This document shows positions 33,684-45,412 of a DNA stretch of 64,000 nucleotides, piece after piece. Under the pieces are notes generated by a model that was not told where the DNA came from, did not search any database, and worked only from the letters and a program-made list of their open reading frames with translations. Source of the stretch: CBDHCC01 sp965261015. Its GTDB lineage: Bacteria > Pseudomonadota > Alphaproteobacteria > Sphingomonadales > Sphingomonadaceae. The stretch spans positions 834,625 through 898,624 of the forward strand of contig CBDHCC010000002.1 of the NCBI GenBank assembly GCA_965261015.1, in the 5' to 3' direction. Within the stretch, counting starts at the first letter, position 1. Each line of letters opens with the position of its first letter. The position numbers and the translations under genes were made by a program.

Positions 33684-34397
33684 GTGAGCGACGCCGACCT
33701 TCCGCCCGACGAGAGCCCCACCGCCGACAGCGTGGCCGATCCAGCGGAGATGGTGGCCCGGTGCATTCCGGCGGACATTCTTGAGCGATACGAGGTCCAC
33801 AGCTATCGCAGCGCCGCTCTCATCCTATCCGAGGCGCATCCGCGTGAGTTCGCCGACCTTTTGAGTGCGTTGCGCGAGTTCAAGCTGACCCGCGACATTA
33901 TCGCGAAGCCAGGCGGCAGCGAGTCCGACGTGCCCAAGACGGTCTCCCGCTCCCTGCGGCCGCTCTCCTGGCACGAGACGACCATCCAAGCGGACCTGCT
34001 GGTCAAGCTGATGTGGCGGCAAGTCGGCGCGAGCGGGCGCACCGAACCTGGTGAGAAGCTGCTGACGAAGGCGCGCTACCTCGACGGTCACAAGGTGGAC
34101 TACGTGAAGGGACGTGTGGCGTTCGATGTGGAGTGGAACAGCAAGGATCAGACCTTCGACCGCGACCTCTATGCCTTTTCGGCGTTCAGCCAGTGTGGTG
34201 TGATCGACGTCGGCGTCCTGCTCACTCGATCGGCTGAGTTAAATGAGGTGTTCCGCGAAATGGGGTTGATGGCGAAGTATGGCGCGTCGACGACGTGGAT
34301 GGGCAAGCTGCTCCCGCGCCTGAACGCCGGACGCAACGGCGGTTGCCCGGTGCTCGCCATTGGCATCCGCCCTGAGTGTATCGAGGAGAGCGAATGA
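33684..34397 (+). CDS. BglII-family type II restriction endonuclease
   Basis: A 237-residue protein resembling RE_BglII. Seen in order: YEVHSYRSAALILSEAHPREF, IAKPGGSESDV, then the catalytic-looking HKVDYVKGRVAFDVEWNSKD and QTFDRDLYAFSAF, VGVLLTRS, MAKYGASTTWMGKLLPR and GCPVLAIGI. By family it would cut within a GATC-cored site such as AGATCT or RGATCY; specificity cannot be read. I start at GTG 33684 (AGG 6 bases before); an in-frame GTG at 33660 would add 8 residues. The stop overlaps the methyltransferase ATG (ATGA). Confidence 0.8.
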   Translation: MSDADLPPDESPTADSVADPAEMVARCIPADILERYEVHSYRSAALILSEAHPREFADLLSALREFKLTRDIIAKPGGSESDVPKTVSRSLRPLSWHETTIQADLLVKLMWRQVGASGRTEPGEKLLTKARYLDGHKVDYVKGRVAFDVEWNSKDQTFDRDLYAFSAFSQCGVIDVGVLLTRSAELNEVFREMGLMAKYGASTTWMGKLLPRLNAGRNGGCPVLAIGIRPECIEESE

Positions 34398-35041
34398 CCG
34401 ACGCCGCCAAAGAGTTCGCCGCCGACCTGAAAGGCCAACGCTTCTCGACAATCCTGGCCGACCCGCCATGGCGCTTCCAGAACCGCACCGGCAAGATGGC
34501 CCCCGAACACCGGCGGCTTTCCCGCTACGGCACGATGGACCTAAACGAGATCAAGGCGCTGCCCGTTGCCGACGTGGCCGACGACCCGGCCCACCTTTAT
34601 TTATGGGTGCCCAATGCCCTGCTGCCGGATGGTTTGGCGGTGATGAAGGCTTGGGGGTTCGACTACAAATCGAACCTCGTTTGGCACAAGATCCGCAAGG
34701 ACGGCGGCTCGGACGGGCGCGGCGTCGGGTTCTATTTCCGCAATGTCACCGAGCTGTGCCTGTTTGGAATTCGAGGCAAGAACGCCCGCACCCTCGCTCC
34801 TGGCCGCAGACAGGTAAACCTCGTCGGCACTCGCAAGCGAGAGCATAGCCGCAAGCCGGATGAGTTCTACGACGTGATCGAAGCGTGCAGCCCGGCAAAG
34901 CGACTGGAGGTGTTTGCCCGCGGTCCCCGTGATGGTTGGACCAGTTGGGGCGATCAGGCCGAAGAGTACGAGATCGGTTGGGAGACTTATTCCCATCACT
35001 CGCGGCGCGATGGTGAACGCGCGCTAGTCGCCGCCGAGTAG
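34394..35041 (+). CDS. MT-A70-family DNA adenine methyltransferase
   Basis: A 215-residue S-adenosylmethionine-dependent N6-adenine methyltransferase. The catalytic DPPW is at 23-26 (ILADPPWRFQ), followed by HLYLWVPNALLPDGL and LVWHKIRK, then a C-terminal RKPDEFYDVIEACSPAKRLEVFAR typical of MT-A70. It overlaps the endonuclease gene and is taken as its protective partner. Pairing with MT-A70 rather than a cytosine-N4 enzyme (as I recall for BglII) is noteworthy. It faces the decayed brnA copy tail to tail. Confidence 0.88.
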   Translation: MTDAAKEFAADLKGQRFSTILADPPWRFQNRTGKMAPEHRRLSRYGTMDLNEIKALPVADVADDPAHLYLWVPNALLPDGLAVMKAWGFDYKSNLVWHKIRKDGGSDGRGVGFYFRNVTELCLFGIRGKNARTLAPGRRQVNLVGTRKREHSRKPDEFYDVIEACSPAKRLEVFARGPRDGWTSWGDQAEEYEIGWETYSHHSRRDGERALVAAE

Positions 35042-35059
35042 AAGGTCTCACCCAAACCA

Positions 35060-35231
35060 CCCGCCTCCCGCCTCCCGCCTCCGCGATCGCCTTCAACGGC
35101 GCGCTTGCTGGCGGTTCGGCGGATGGCGGGATTGCGGGGGGGATAGGCGGGTCGCCGGCGGCGGCGCGACCGCGCTGGAGTTCGGCGACGAACTCGGCCA
35201 GCGGAGTGCCTTGAGGTCCGGTTTCGCTCAT
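35060..35231 (-). pseudogene. Decayed duplicate of the 56-aa gene following brnA
   Basis: ATG 35231 opens with a sequence matching the intact small gene (TPLAEFVAELQRGRAAAGDPPIP), but an extra C in a C-run near 35,135 shifts the frame. The shifted frame still reads RRTASKRA, as in the intact copy, before losing sense. This and the neighbouring brnA copy form one tandem duplication. Confidence 0.6.
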
Positions 35232-35461
35232 ACCCCCGCCGCCACCCGCAGCGCCTGGTTGATCCGCTTCTGTCACCCCGGTCCTCCGGCGCGGAAAACC
35301 TCCAGGATGGCGGTGTCGAGGCGGAGCGACACGAGTTGCTTGGTGGAGCCGGGTGGGCGGCCTTTCCGGATCACCGTGTCGCCCAGCATCAGGTCGGCGC
35401 GCTCGAACCACTCGTCCGTCAGCTCCGGCGCGTCGTCGGGGTCAATCCAGCTTTCGCTCAC
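35228..35461 (-). pseudogene. Duplicate brnA inactivated by one nonsense change
   Basis: The frame starts at GTG 35461 and matches the intact BrnA closely (DPDDAPELTDEWFERADLML, GRPPGSTKQLVSLRLDTAIL). After GGPG a TGA (35275-35273) stands where the intact copy has TGG (Trp); beyond it the frame would continue QKRINQALRVAAGV to the original stop at 35228. The lost C-terminus is the part expected to finish the DNA-binding helix pair. Confidence 0.7.
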
Positions 35462-35628
35462 CACTCGCCCCCCGCCTCCTCGATCGCCTTCAGCAGAGCG
35501 CGCTTGCTCGCCGTGCGCCGCGTGCCGGGGTTGCGGGGGATGGGCGGATCGCCGGCAGCGGCGCGGCGGCGTTGGATGTCGGCGACGAACTCGGCCAGGG
35601 GCGTGGCCAGAGGTTCGCTCTCGCTCAC
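35458..35628 (-). CDS. Small hypothetical protein downstream of brnA, 56 aa
   Basis: A short protein (TPLAEFVADIQRRRAAAGDPP ... KRALLKAIEEAGGEW pattern) with a likely helix at each end. The GTG start overlaps the brnA stop (GTGA), and its stop overlaps the duplicate brnA start, so it is translationally linked to the toxin-antitoxin pair. That the duplication copied brnA together with this gene suggests they act as a unit. No family recognised. Confidence 0.55.
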   Translation of the reverse strand: MSESEPLATPLAEFVADIQRRRAAAGDPPIPRNPGTRRTASKRALLKAIEEAGGEW

Positions 35629-35879
35629 ACCCCCGCCGCCGCCCGCAACGCCTCGTTGATGCGCGTCTGCCACCCTGGCCCTCCGGCGCGGAAGGCGTCC
35701 AGGATGGCGGTGTCCAGGCGGAGCGACACGAGTTGCTTGGTGGAGCCGGGTGGGCGGCCTTTCCGGATCACCGTGTCGCCCAGCATCAGGTCGGCGCGCT
35801 CGAACATTTCGTCCGTCCACTCCGGCGCGTCGTCGGGATCAACCCAGCTGTCGCCCGAACCGTTTGCGTTCTCGCTCAT
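35625..35879 (-). CDS. brnA: BrnA-family antitoxin
   Basis: An 84-residue antitoxin. The C-terminal half, GRPPGSTKQLVSLRLDTAIL with FRAGGPGWQTRINEALR, is the ribbon-helix-helix DNA-binding region that represses the operon and the N-terminus binds BrnT. ATG 35879 lies 41 bases inside the brnT 3' end. The toxin-first order is the usual one for brnTA. Confidence 0.85.
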   Translation of the reverse strand: MSENANGSGDSWVDPDDAPEWTDEMFERADLMLGDTVIRKGRPPGSTKQLVSLRLDTAILDAFRAGGPGWQTRINEALRAAAGV

Positions 35880-36111
35880 TGCACTTCCTCATCGACATGA
35901 CGTGCCGGTCGTCGCCCCGGCTCGTCCACACCACCATCACCAGCCGTCCGTCCAGAACACCATAGCTCTGCCAACGCCGCTCTCCATAGTCCTGCCGCTC
36001 ATTCTCCAGCGTCAGGGTCGGACCGGCGAACACCTCACCCGCCTCCGCGAAGTCGAGGCCACGGTTGGTCAGCGTCGCCTCCCGCTTGTCCGGATCGAAG
36101 GTGATCGGCAT
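35839..36111 (-). CDS. brnT: BrnT-family ribonuclease toxin
   Basis: A 90-residue toxin with the RelE-like BrnT fold. Seen: ITFDPDKREATLTNRGLDFAEAGEVF, the strand RWQSYGVLDGRLVMVVWTSRG and the terminal HVMSMRKCNERERKRF. It should cleave RNA and be neutralised by BrnA. ATG 36111 fits the family start. It lies next to the restriction-modification genes in the same accessory patch. Confidence 0.88.
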   Translation of the reverse strand: MPITFDPDKREATLTNRGLDFAEAGEVFAGPTLTLENERQDYGERRWQSYGVLDGRLVMVVWTSRGDDRHVMSMRKCNERERKRFGRQLG

Positions 36112-36146
36112 TTGATGTAGCTACGGAAAAGCGGCGGTCAAGCCAC

Positions 36147-39163
<3,017 letters not shown>

Positions 39164-39173
<10 letters not shown>

Positions 39174-39268
39174 TCGCTGCCGCTCTGCTGACAGACGCGG
39201 GTCAGCATTCGCTGCCGCTCTGCTGACGGATGTGGGTCAGCATTCGCTGCCGCTCTGCTGATGGATGG
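39164..39268. repeat. Three tandem 35-bp repeats covering the uvrA start
   Basis: Units at 39164-39198, 39199-39233 and 39234-39268 all begin GGGTCAGCATTCGCTGCCGC and differ only in the last few bases. Each carries, on the minus strand, a copy of the uvrA initiation region (GCGAATGCTGACC). Expansion by slippage is likely. Confidence 0.9.
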
Positions 39269-39281
39269 GGTTGGTGCTCAT
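39167..39281 (-). promoter_or_regulatory. Chain of three mini-ORFs leading into uvrA
   Basis: Because of the tandem repeats, three short frames run in series: 39281-39237 (MSTNPIHQQSGSEC), 39243-39202 (MLTHIRQQSGSEC) and 39208-39167 (MLTRVCQQSGSEC). Each stop overlaps the next start as ATGCTGA, and the last overlaps the uvrA ATG at 39173. Ribosomes could re-initiate along the chain. Whether they are translated is not known. Confidence 0.45.
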
Positions 39282-39505
39282 AGAGGCGGGTTCTAGGTCT
39301 GTTCCGGTCGGTGCGCCAGAGGTGGGGCGTGGCGCAAGCGCGCGCCACCACCCCGACTGTGTGGCGAAAATGTCGCAGTGCAGCACGAAGCGAGCGCGCG
39401 CCTTTTCGCTGTCACAAACTGCCATCAAAGGGGCCGCAGCCAGCGCGGCGGACCGGTCGAGTCCCCCGCGCGCACACGAACGCCGGATCAAGGGAGTCCT
39501 CCACC

Positions 39506-42500
39506 ATGCGCCGTCTGAAATACGCCCTCGCCGCCTCCGCCGCGTCGCTGACCCTGTCGGTGGCGCTCGCCGTCCCCGCCGCCGCGCAGCAGACCACGTC
39601 CGGGATCGAGGGCACGGTCACCGACGCCGGCGGCGCGCCGCTGGCGGGCGCACAGGTCACGGTGACCGACACGCGGACCGGCGCCAGCCGCACCGCGGAG
39701 GCGAGCGCGGACGGCAATTTCCGCGTCATCAACCTGGTCACCGGCGGCCCCTACACGATCACGGCGGACGCCGGCGGCTATGAGAGCCAGACGACCAACG
39801 ACGTGTTCATCAATCTGCAGGGCAACACCAGCCTGACCTTCCAGCTGGCGTCGGGCGCCGGCGGCATCGTCATCACCGGGTCGCGCGCCCAGGTGACTCA
39901 GCTGGCGATCGGGCCGGGCCAGTCGTTCGGGGAGGAGACGCTGGAGTCCTTCCCCACGATCACCCGCGACATCCGCGACTTCATCCGCCTGGACCCGCGC
40001 GTCAGCCTGGACCGGTCGAACGAGGTCGATCGCATCAGCTGCCTGGGCGGCAACGACCGGTCGAACGGCTTCACCGTGGACGGCATCGTCCAGGCCGACA
40101 GCTTCGGCCTGAACGGCACGCCGTTCGCGGCGCGCAACTCGCTGCCGATCCCGTTCGACGTGATCCGCGAAACGTCGGTCGAGTTCGCGCCGTTCAACGT
40201 GGAATATGGCAATTTCACCGGTTGCGCGGTCAACGTCGTCACGAAGTCGGGCACCAACAAATTTCACGGCACCGCCTTCTTCACCTACACCGGCGACGGC
40301 CTGCAGGGCGACGAGCTGGACGGGCAGCGGTTGAACACCGCGCCTTTCGACCGCTATCGCTGGGGTGCCACGCTGGGCGGGCCGATCATTCCCGACCGCC
40401 TGTTCTTCTATGCCGGCTATGAAGAGACCGACCTGGGCGACAGCCAGGAGACGGGTCCGACCGACGCGGGCTTCGCCAACGGCCTGGACTTCGTGACCAC
40501 GGCGGACTTCAACCGCTTCACCAACATCCTGGGCACCAGCTACGGCATCGACACCGGCGGTGTCGCGCGCACCCTGCCGCAGTCCGACCGCCGGTTCTTC
40601 GGCCGGCTGGACGCCTACATCACCGACCGCCAGCGGCTGGAGCTGACCTATCAGCGGCTCGAAGAGTCGAACACGGAAACCGACGATTTCTCGTCCACCA
40701 ACTTCACCGGCTTTAACACTTTCGAGGTGGAGGGGACCAAGTCGGACTATTATTCCGGTCGCCTGTTCTCCGACTGGACGGACAGTTTCTCGACCGAGGT
40801 GCGGCTCAGCCATGCCAAGGTCATGGACATCCAGGGGCCGGTGGGCGGCGGCGAGGCGCAGTCGGGCAACCCGATCCCGCGCATCATCGTGGGTGTGATC
40901 AACAATGGCCAGACCGGCACCCTGCAGGCCGGCCCGGGCTTCAGCCGGACGTCGAACGAGCTGAACACCGAGATCAACCAGCTGAAGGTCAAGGCGAACT
41001 ACGTCGCCGGCAACCACTCGATCGGGGTAGGCTTCGAGGTGCAGGAGACGCGGGTCTTCAACCTGTTCGCGCAGAATTCGACCGGCACCTTCACCTTCAA
41101 CACTCTGGACGACCTGGCGGCCGGCGTCACATCGGCCGGCAGCAACACCTTCCCCAGCGCGATCCAGGTGTCTGCGGGTCAGGCGGCCGGTGTCTATGGC
41201 AACTTCACGGCGACCGGCGACATCAACACCGCCGCCGCGCGGTTCCGTCGGACGCAGTTCACCGGATATGTGCAGGACGAATGGCAGGCGACCCCGCAGC
41301 TGAACGTGCTGGCGGGCTTGCGCGTCGACTGGTTCGACGGCGGGGCTCCGGGCGCCAATGCGAACTTCGCCAACCGTTATGGCTATTCCAACAGCGTGCC
41401 CTTTTCCGTCATCGACCCGGCCGTGCTGCCGCGCCTGGGCTTCACCTACAATCTGGACAATGAGGGCTTTTTCCGCTCGACCCAGATCAAGGGCGGGTTC
41501 GGCATCTTCACGGGCGGCGATCCGACCGTGTATTTCTCGAACGGTTTTTCCAACAACGGCTTCAACACGGGCCAGGGGCAGACCGGCGTGGCGAGTTGTT
41601 TCCCGAAAGGCACGAACGTGCTCGCCGGCGGTCAGTTCACCGGCATTCCGGCGTGCGTCGCGGCCAATGGCGGGGCCTCCTCGGCGCGCGGGCTGTCCGA
41701 CACCCAGTCGACCGATCCCAACTTCAAGCCGCCGACCGTTCAGCGCGCCAACATTGGCTTCGCGACCGATTTCGGCGCGGGCGGCGGGTTCTTCGACAAT
41801 TTCCGGCTGAACGTCGACTACATCTATTCGCACTTCAAGAACCCGATCAATTTCGTCGACTTGAGCCAGGTGGTGAACCCGGCCCTGGGGCTGAACGGCT
41901 TCACGGTCGACGGTCGCCCGATCTATCGCGCGATCGATCCTACGGTCGCGGGCTGCGGCGCGACCCTGCTGAACCAGGGCGGCACCCCGCCCCAGTACAG
42001 CAATGTGACCGCGGCGTGCTTCAACACCGGCCGGGACGACGAGATCCAGCTGACGAACGGGCCGTCCTACGACAGCCACATCGCTTCGGTGATCCTGTCA
42101 AAGAATTTCGACGGGCTGTTCACGGAAGGCGGCAACATCCTGCTGAACGCCGGCTATGCCTATACGCACGCCGACAACAACCGATACAACGCCAGTTCGA
42201 CCGCGACGTCATCCTACGACATCGTGGCGGTCAAGGATCGTCAGAACCCGGCGATCGCGACGTCGGAATACCAGTCGGCGCACAACTTCTCGCTGGCGTT
42301 GAACCTGCGCGAACAGTTCTTCGGCGACTATGACACGCAGGCGGGTTTCGTCTTTATCGCGCGGTCGGGCCGGCCCTACAGCCCGACCTTCTCGGGCGGG
42401 GCGGTGTTCAACGACTCGGCCAGCGGGATCAACAACGCGCTCCTCTACATTCCCACGGGCGCGGACGATCCCAATTTGGCGCCGAACAGCAACCCGGCCG

Positions 42501-42883
42501 CCGTCGGCACGCTCTTGAACTACGCCAATCAGTTCAAGTGCACGCGGAACGCGCGCGGTCGGACGATCGAGCGCAATGCGTGCCGCAACGACTGGTTCCT
42601 GGATCTCGACCTGCGCTTCAGCCAGGAACTGCCGGGGCCGGGCCGCCTGTTGGGCGTGCAGGACCGCATCAAGGTCTATGCCGACTTCGACAACTTCCTG
42701 AACCTGCTGGACTCCAGTGCCAACCTGTTCCGCCGCCGCGACTATTCGGTGCCGGTGGTGACCACGAATGTCGACAATCAGGGCCGTTACGTCATCACGG
42801 GCGCGAACCTGATCGACAACAACTTCATCCAGCAGTCGTCGTCGCTGTGGCGCATCCAGCTGGGCGTCTCCTACGAGTTCTGA
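39506..42883 (+). CDS. Oar-like TonB-dependent outer-membrane receptor
   Basis: A 1,125-residue outer-membrane protein. The signal peptide ends at AVPAAAQ. It is followed by a carboxypeptidase-regulatory-like beta domain (GIEGTVTDAGGAPLAGAQVTV), a plug domain (VEYGNFTGCAVNVVTKSGTNKFHG) and a long beta-barrel ending in VSYEF, the usual terminal aromatic. This is the Oar-like layout common in sphingomonads, where substrates are oligopeptides or glycans; the substrate here is unknown. ATG 39506 has AGGGAG upstream. It is transcribed away from uvrA and followed by a hairpin. Confidence 0.92.
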   Translation: MRRLKYALAASAASLTLSVALAVPAAAQQTTSGIEGTVTDAGGAPLAGAQVTVTDTRTGASRTAEASADGNFRVINLVTGGPYTITADAGGYESQTTNDVFINLQGNTSLTFQLASGAGGIVITGSRAQVTQLAIGPGQSFGEETLESFPTITRDIRDFIRLDPRVSLDRSNEVDRISCLGGNDRSNGFTVDGIVQADSFGLNGTPFAARNSLPIPFDVIRETSVEFAPFNVEYGNFTGCAVNVVTKSGTNKFHGTAFFTYTGDGLQGDELDGQRLNTAPFDRYRWGATLGGPIIPDRLFFYAGYEETDLGDSQETGPTDAGFANGLDFVTTADFNRFTNILGTSYGIDTGGVARTLPQSDRRFFGRLDAYITDRQRLELTYQRLEESNTETDDFSSTNFTGFNTFEVEGTKSDYYSGRLFSDWTDSFSTEVRLSHAKVMDIQGPVGGGEAQSGNPIPRIIVGVINNGQTGTLQAGPGFSRTSNELNTEINQLKVKANYVAGNHSIGVGFEVQETRVFNLFAQNSTGTFTFNTLDDLAAGVTSAGSNTFPSAIQVSAGQAAGVYGNFTATGDINTAAARFRRTQFTGYVQDEWQATPQLNVLAGLRVDWFDGGAPGANANFANRYGYSNSVPFSVIDPAVLPRLGFTYNLDNEGFFRSTQIKGGFGIFTGGDPTVYFSNGFSNNGFNTGQGQTGVASCFPKGTNVLAGGQFTGIPACVAANGGASSARGLSDTQSTDPNFKPPTVQRANIGFATDFGAGGGFFDNFRLNVDYIYSHFKNPINFVDLSQVVNPALGLNGFTVDGRPIYRAIDPTVAGCGATLLNQGGTPPQYSNVTAACFNTGRDDEIQLTNGPSYDSHIASVILSKNFDGLFTEGGNILLNAGYAYTHADNNRYNASSTATSSYDIVAVKDRQNPAIATSEYQSAHNFSLALNLREQFFGDYDTQAGFVFIARSGRPYSPTFSGGAVFNDSASGINNALLYIPTGADDPNLAPNSNPAAVGTLLNYANQFKCTRNARGRTIERNACRNDWFLDLDLRFSQELPGPGRLLGVQDRIKVYADFDNFLNLLDSSANLFRRRDYSVPVVTTNVDNQGRYVITGANLIDNNFIQQSSSLWRIQLGVSYEF

Positions 42884-42900
42884 TCGCCCGGTCGGGTGAA

Positions 42901-42935
42901 GGAGGGGCGTCGCGGTTCCGGCCGCGGCGCCCCTT
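42901..42935. terminator. GC-rich hairpin between the TonB receptor and P450 genes
   Basis: GGGGCGTCGCGG pairs with CCGCGGCGCCCC around a short loop, 15-50 bases after the receptor stop and just before the convergent P450 stop. It could serve both genes. No T-run. Confidence 0.55.
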
Positions 42936-42938
42936 CGC

Positions 42939-44324
42939 CTATCGGCGCTCGATCGTCAGCGGCAAGCCGTCGCGCGGTTTGGGGATCGGCCATTCGATCC
43001 AACGGTCGCCGCCCTCGCCCACCGCCCAGCCGGGCGTCACCCGATAGCCGCCGTGCAGATGGAACGAGAACAGCCGCGCCTGCAGCACGGCGAAGTGCAG
43101 CCCCAGGCACATATGCGCGCCGCCGCCGAATGGCACCCAGGCGAAGCGGTGCCGCTCGCGCACCGCGTCCGGCCGGAAGCGGTCGGGGTCGAAGCGCTCC
43201 GGCTCCGGCCAGATCGCCGGGTCGTGGTGAGTCGCATAGATGGACACGCCCGCGCGCGTGCCCGCCGGAAAGTCGTGCCCGCCAAAGGAAAAGGGCCTGA
43301 GCGCCCGCCTGGGGAGCGAAGGGACCGGCGGCACGATTCGCAGCGTCTCCTTGAAGGCGCGCTCGGCGGCCTCCAGAGCGCCCGCCTCCTCCGGCGTCGG
43401 CGCGTCCCCCGTCCGCTCGGCCAAGGCCACCGCCTCGGCCTCCAGCGGGGCCACCGCGTCCGGGTTCTCGCCCAGGAGGTAGAGGAGCGAGGTGATGGAC
43501 GAGGTGGTGGTGTCGTGCGCCGCCATCATCAGGAAGATCATGTGGTCGACGATCGCGGCCGCCGGCATGGGCTCGCCGTCTTCGTCCACCGCCTGGCAGA
43601 CCTGCGAGAAGATGTCCCGGCCGTCGCCCGTCCGGCGCGCCTCCACCTGCGGCAGCAGATAGTCGACCAGGGCCTGGCGACCCTTCACGCCCGCGCGCAT
43701 GGTCGTGCCGAACCACGGCCGGCGGATCGGAGCCACGGACGCGCGCACCGTGTCGATGAAGGCGCGGTTCAGCCGCTCGGCGTCCGCGCCCAGCTCCACC
43801 CCCAGGAAGGCCTCGGCGGCGAGGTCCAGGGTCAGGGTCTTGATCGCGTCGTAGAAGCGGATCGGTCGCCCCTCCCACGCGCGCAGCCGCTCGGCGATGC
43901 CGCGGTTCATCACGGCGGCGTAGTGGCGCATCGGGTCGGGCTTGAAGGCGGCGGCGAGCACGCGGCGATCCGCGCGATGGTGCTCGAAATCCATCAGCAT
44001 CAGCCCGCGCGGGAACAGCAGGTTGAGGAGCGGTCCCCAGCCCTGCTCGCTGGAGAACAGCTTGTCGCGGTCGAACAGCACCAGTTCGTTGGCGTCCGGC
44101 CCCTGCAGCACGACCTGGCGCGCGCCGAACACCCGGTCGCGCCAGACCGGGCCGTAGCGCGCGGTCATGCGCCGCCCGAACTCCGACGGGCCGGACAGGA
44201 TGGCGAGCGTGTTGCCGACCACCGGCAGACCATCCGACCCAGGAATGTGGCCGATATCCTGCCCCTGGGCGGGCGGCAGCCAGTGGGGGTTCGCGGCGGG
44301 GGTGTGGGCGAGTGGAGAGGCCAT
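42939..44324 (-). CDS. Cytochrome P450
   Basis: A 461-residue haem monooxygenase. The I-helix oxygen-binding motif is MMAAHDTTTS, the K-helix ExxR is ETLR, and the haem-cysteine loop is FGGGAHMCLG. No membrane anchor is evident, so it should be soluble and use a ferredoxin partner, not encoded nearby. Start ATG 44324 has GGAGG-like sequence near; the frame opens earlier at 44360. Substrate unknown. It lies downstream of glpX on the same strand. Confidence 0.94.
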   Translation of the reverse strand: MASPLAHTPAANPHWLPPAQGQDIGHIPGSDGLPVVGNTLAILSGPSEFGRRMTARYGPVWRDRVFGARQVVLQGPDANELVLFDRDKLFSSEQGWGPLLNLLFPRGLMLMDFEHHRADRRVLAAAFKPDPMRHYAAVMNRGIAERLRAWEGRPIRFYDAIKTLTLDLAAEAFLGVELGADAERLNRAFIDTVRASVAPIRRPWFGTTMRAGVKGRQALVDYLLPQVEARRTGDGRDIFSQVCQAVDEDGEPMPAAAIVDHMIFLMMAAHDTTTSSITSLLYLLGENPDAVAPLEAEAVALAERTGDAPTPEEAGALEAAERAFKETLRIVPPVPSLPRRALRPFSFGGHDFPAGTRAGVSIYATHHDPAIWPEPERFDPDRFRPDAVRERHRFAWVPFGGGAHMCLGLHFAVLQARLFSFHLHGGYRVTPGWAVGEGGDRWIEWPIPKPRDGLPLTIERR

Positions 44325-44372
44325 GGGGCGAGCCTCCGCCCGGCGCGGCCCGCTTGTCAACCGGCCCTCGCG

Positions 44373-45344
44373 TCAATCGGGGGGCGCGGCCCGGTGCTCG
44401 CCCTTGACCCAGCGCACGGTCCCCGACGACGCGCGCATGACGACGCTGTCCGTGGTGATCCGGCCGCCGCGCAACCGCTTGACGCCGTCCAGCAGGCTGC
44501 CGTCCGTCACGCCGGTGGCCGCGAAGATGCAGTCGCCGCTCGCCAGGTCCTGCAGGTCGTATTGCCGATCCAGGTCCTCGATCCCCCATTTGCGCGCGCG
44601 GGCGCGCTCGTCGTCGTTGCGGAACACCAGCCGCCCCTTCATCTGCCCGCCGACGCAGCGCAGCGCGGCGGCCGCCAGCACGCCCTCCGGCGCGCCGCCC
44701 TGGCCCAGATAGAGGTCGACGGTGGTGTCGGGGTCGGCGGTGGCGATCACGCCGGCCACGTCGCCGTCCGGGATCAGCATGATACCGCAGCCCAGCGCGC
44801 GCAGCTCCGCGATCAGCGCCTCGTGCCGCGGCCGGTCGAGCACGCACACGATCAGCTCGTCCGCGCCCACGCCCTTCGCCTCCGCCAGCGCGCGGACGTT
44901 GTCGGCGGCCGACCGGTCCAGGTTCAGCACCCCTTCGGGATAGCCCGGCCCACAGGCCAGCTTGTCCATATAGACGTCGGGCGCGTTCAAAAGGCAGCCC
45001 TTCTCCGCGATGGCGAGCACGGCCAGCGCGTTCGGCCCGGCCTTGGCCGTGATGGTGGTGCCTTCCAGCGGATCGAGCGCGATGTCGATCGCCGGTCCGT
45101 CGCGCGACCCGCGGCCCACCTCCTCGCCGATGAACAGCATCGGCGCCTCGTCGCGCTCGCCCTCGCCGATCACCACCGTGCCGGCCAGTTCCAGTTCGTT
45201 GAGCGCGGCGCGCATCGCCTCGACCGCGGCGGCATCGGCGGCCTTTTCGTCGCCCCGGCCGACCAGGCGAGAGGCCGCGATCGCGGCGGCCTCCGTCACC
45301 CGCACCATTTCCAATACCAGCACCCGATCCAAGGCGTCGCTCAC
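44373..45344 (-). CDS. glpX: Class II fructose-1,6-bisphosphatase
   Basis: A 323-residue lithium-sensitive phosphatase of gluconeogenesis. Motifs: VVIGEGERDEAPML, the metal-binding DPLEGTT, and DLYLGQGGAPEGVLAAAALRC. The GTG start at 45344 has GGGAG 8 bases upstream. The long in-frame extension to 46490 is a shadow of hom. Fits a sphingomonad that uses the Entner-Doudoroff route. Follows hom on the same strand by 68 bases. Confidence 0.95.
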   Translation of the reverse strand: MSDALDRVLVLEMVRVTEAAAIAASRLVGRGDEKAADAAAVEAMRAALNELELAGTVVIGEGERDEAPMLFIGEEVGRGSRDGPAIDIALDPLEGTTITAKAGPNALAVLAIAEKGCLLNAPDVYMDKLACGPGYPEGVLNLDRSAADNVRALAEAKGVGADELIVCVLDRPRHEALIAELRALGCGIMLIPDGDVAGVIATADPDTTVDLYLGQGGAPEGVLAAAALRCVGGQMKGRLVFRNDDERARARKWGIEDLDRQYDLQDLASGDCIFAATGVTDGSLLDGVKRLRGGRITTDSVVMRASSGTVRWVKGEHRAAPPD

Positions 45345-45412
45345 CTGTCTCTCCCTCACTGTCCGGCTGGCGCTTTGGGGGCCGGGGCGCGGATTGTCGA
45401 GCGGAGTGGGCG

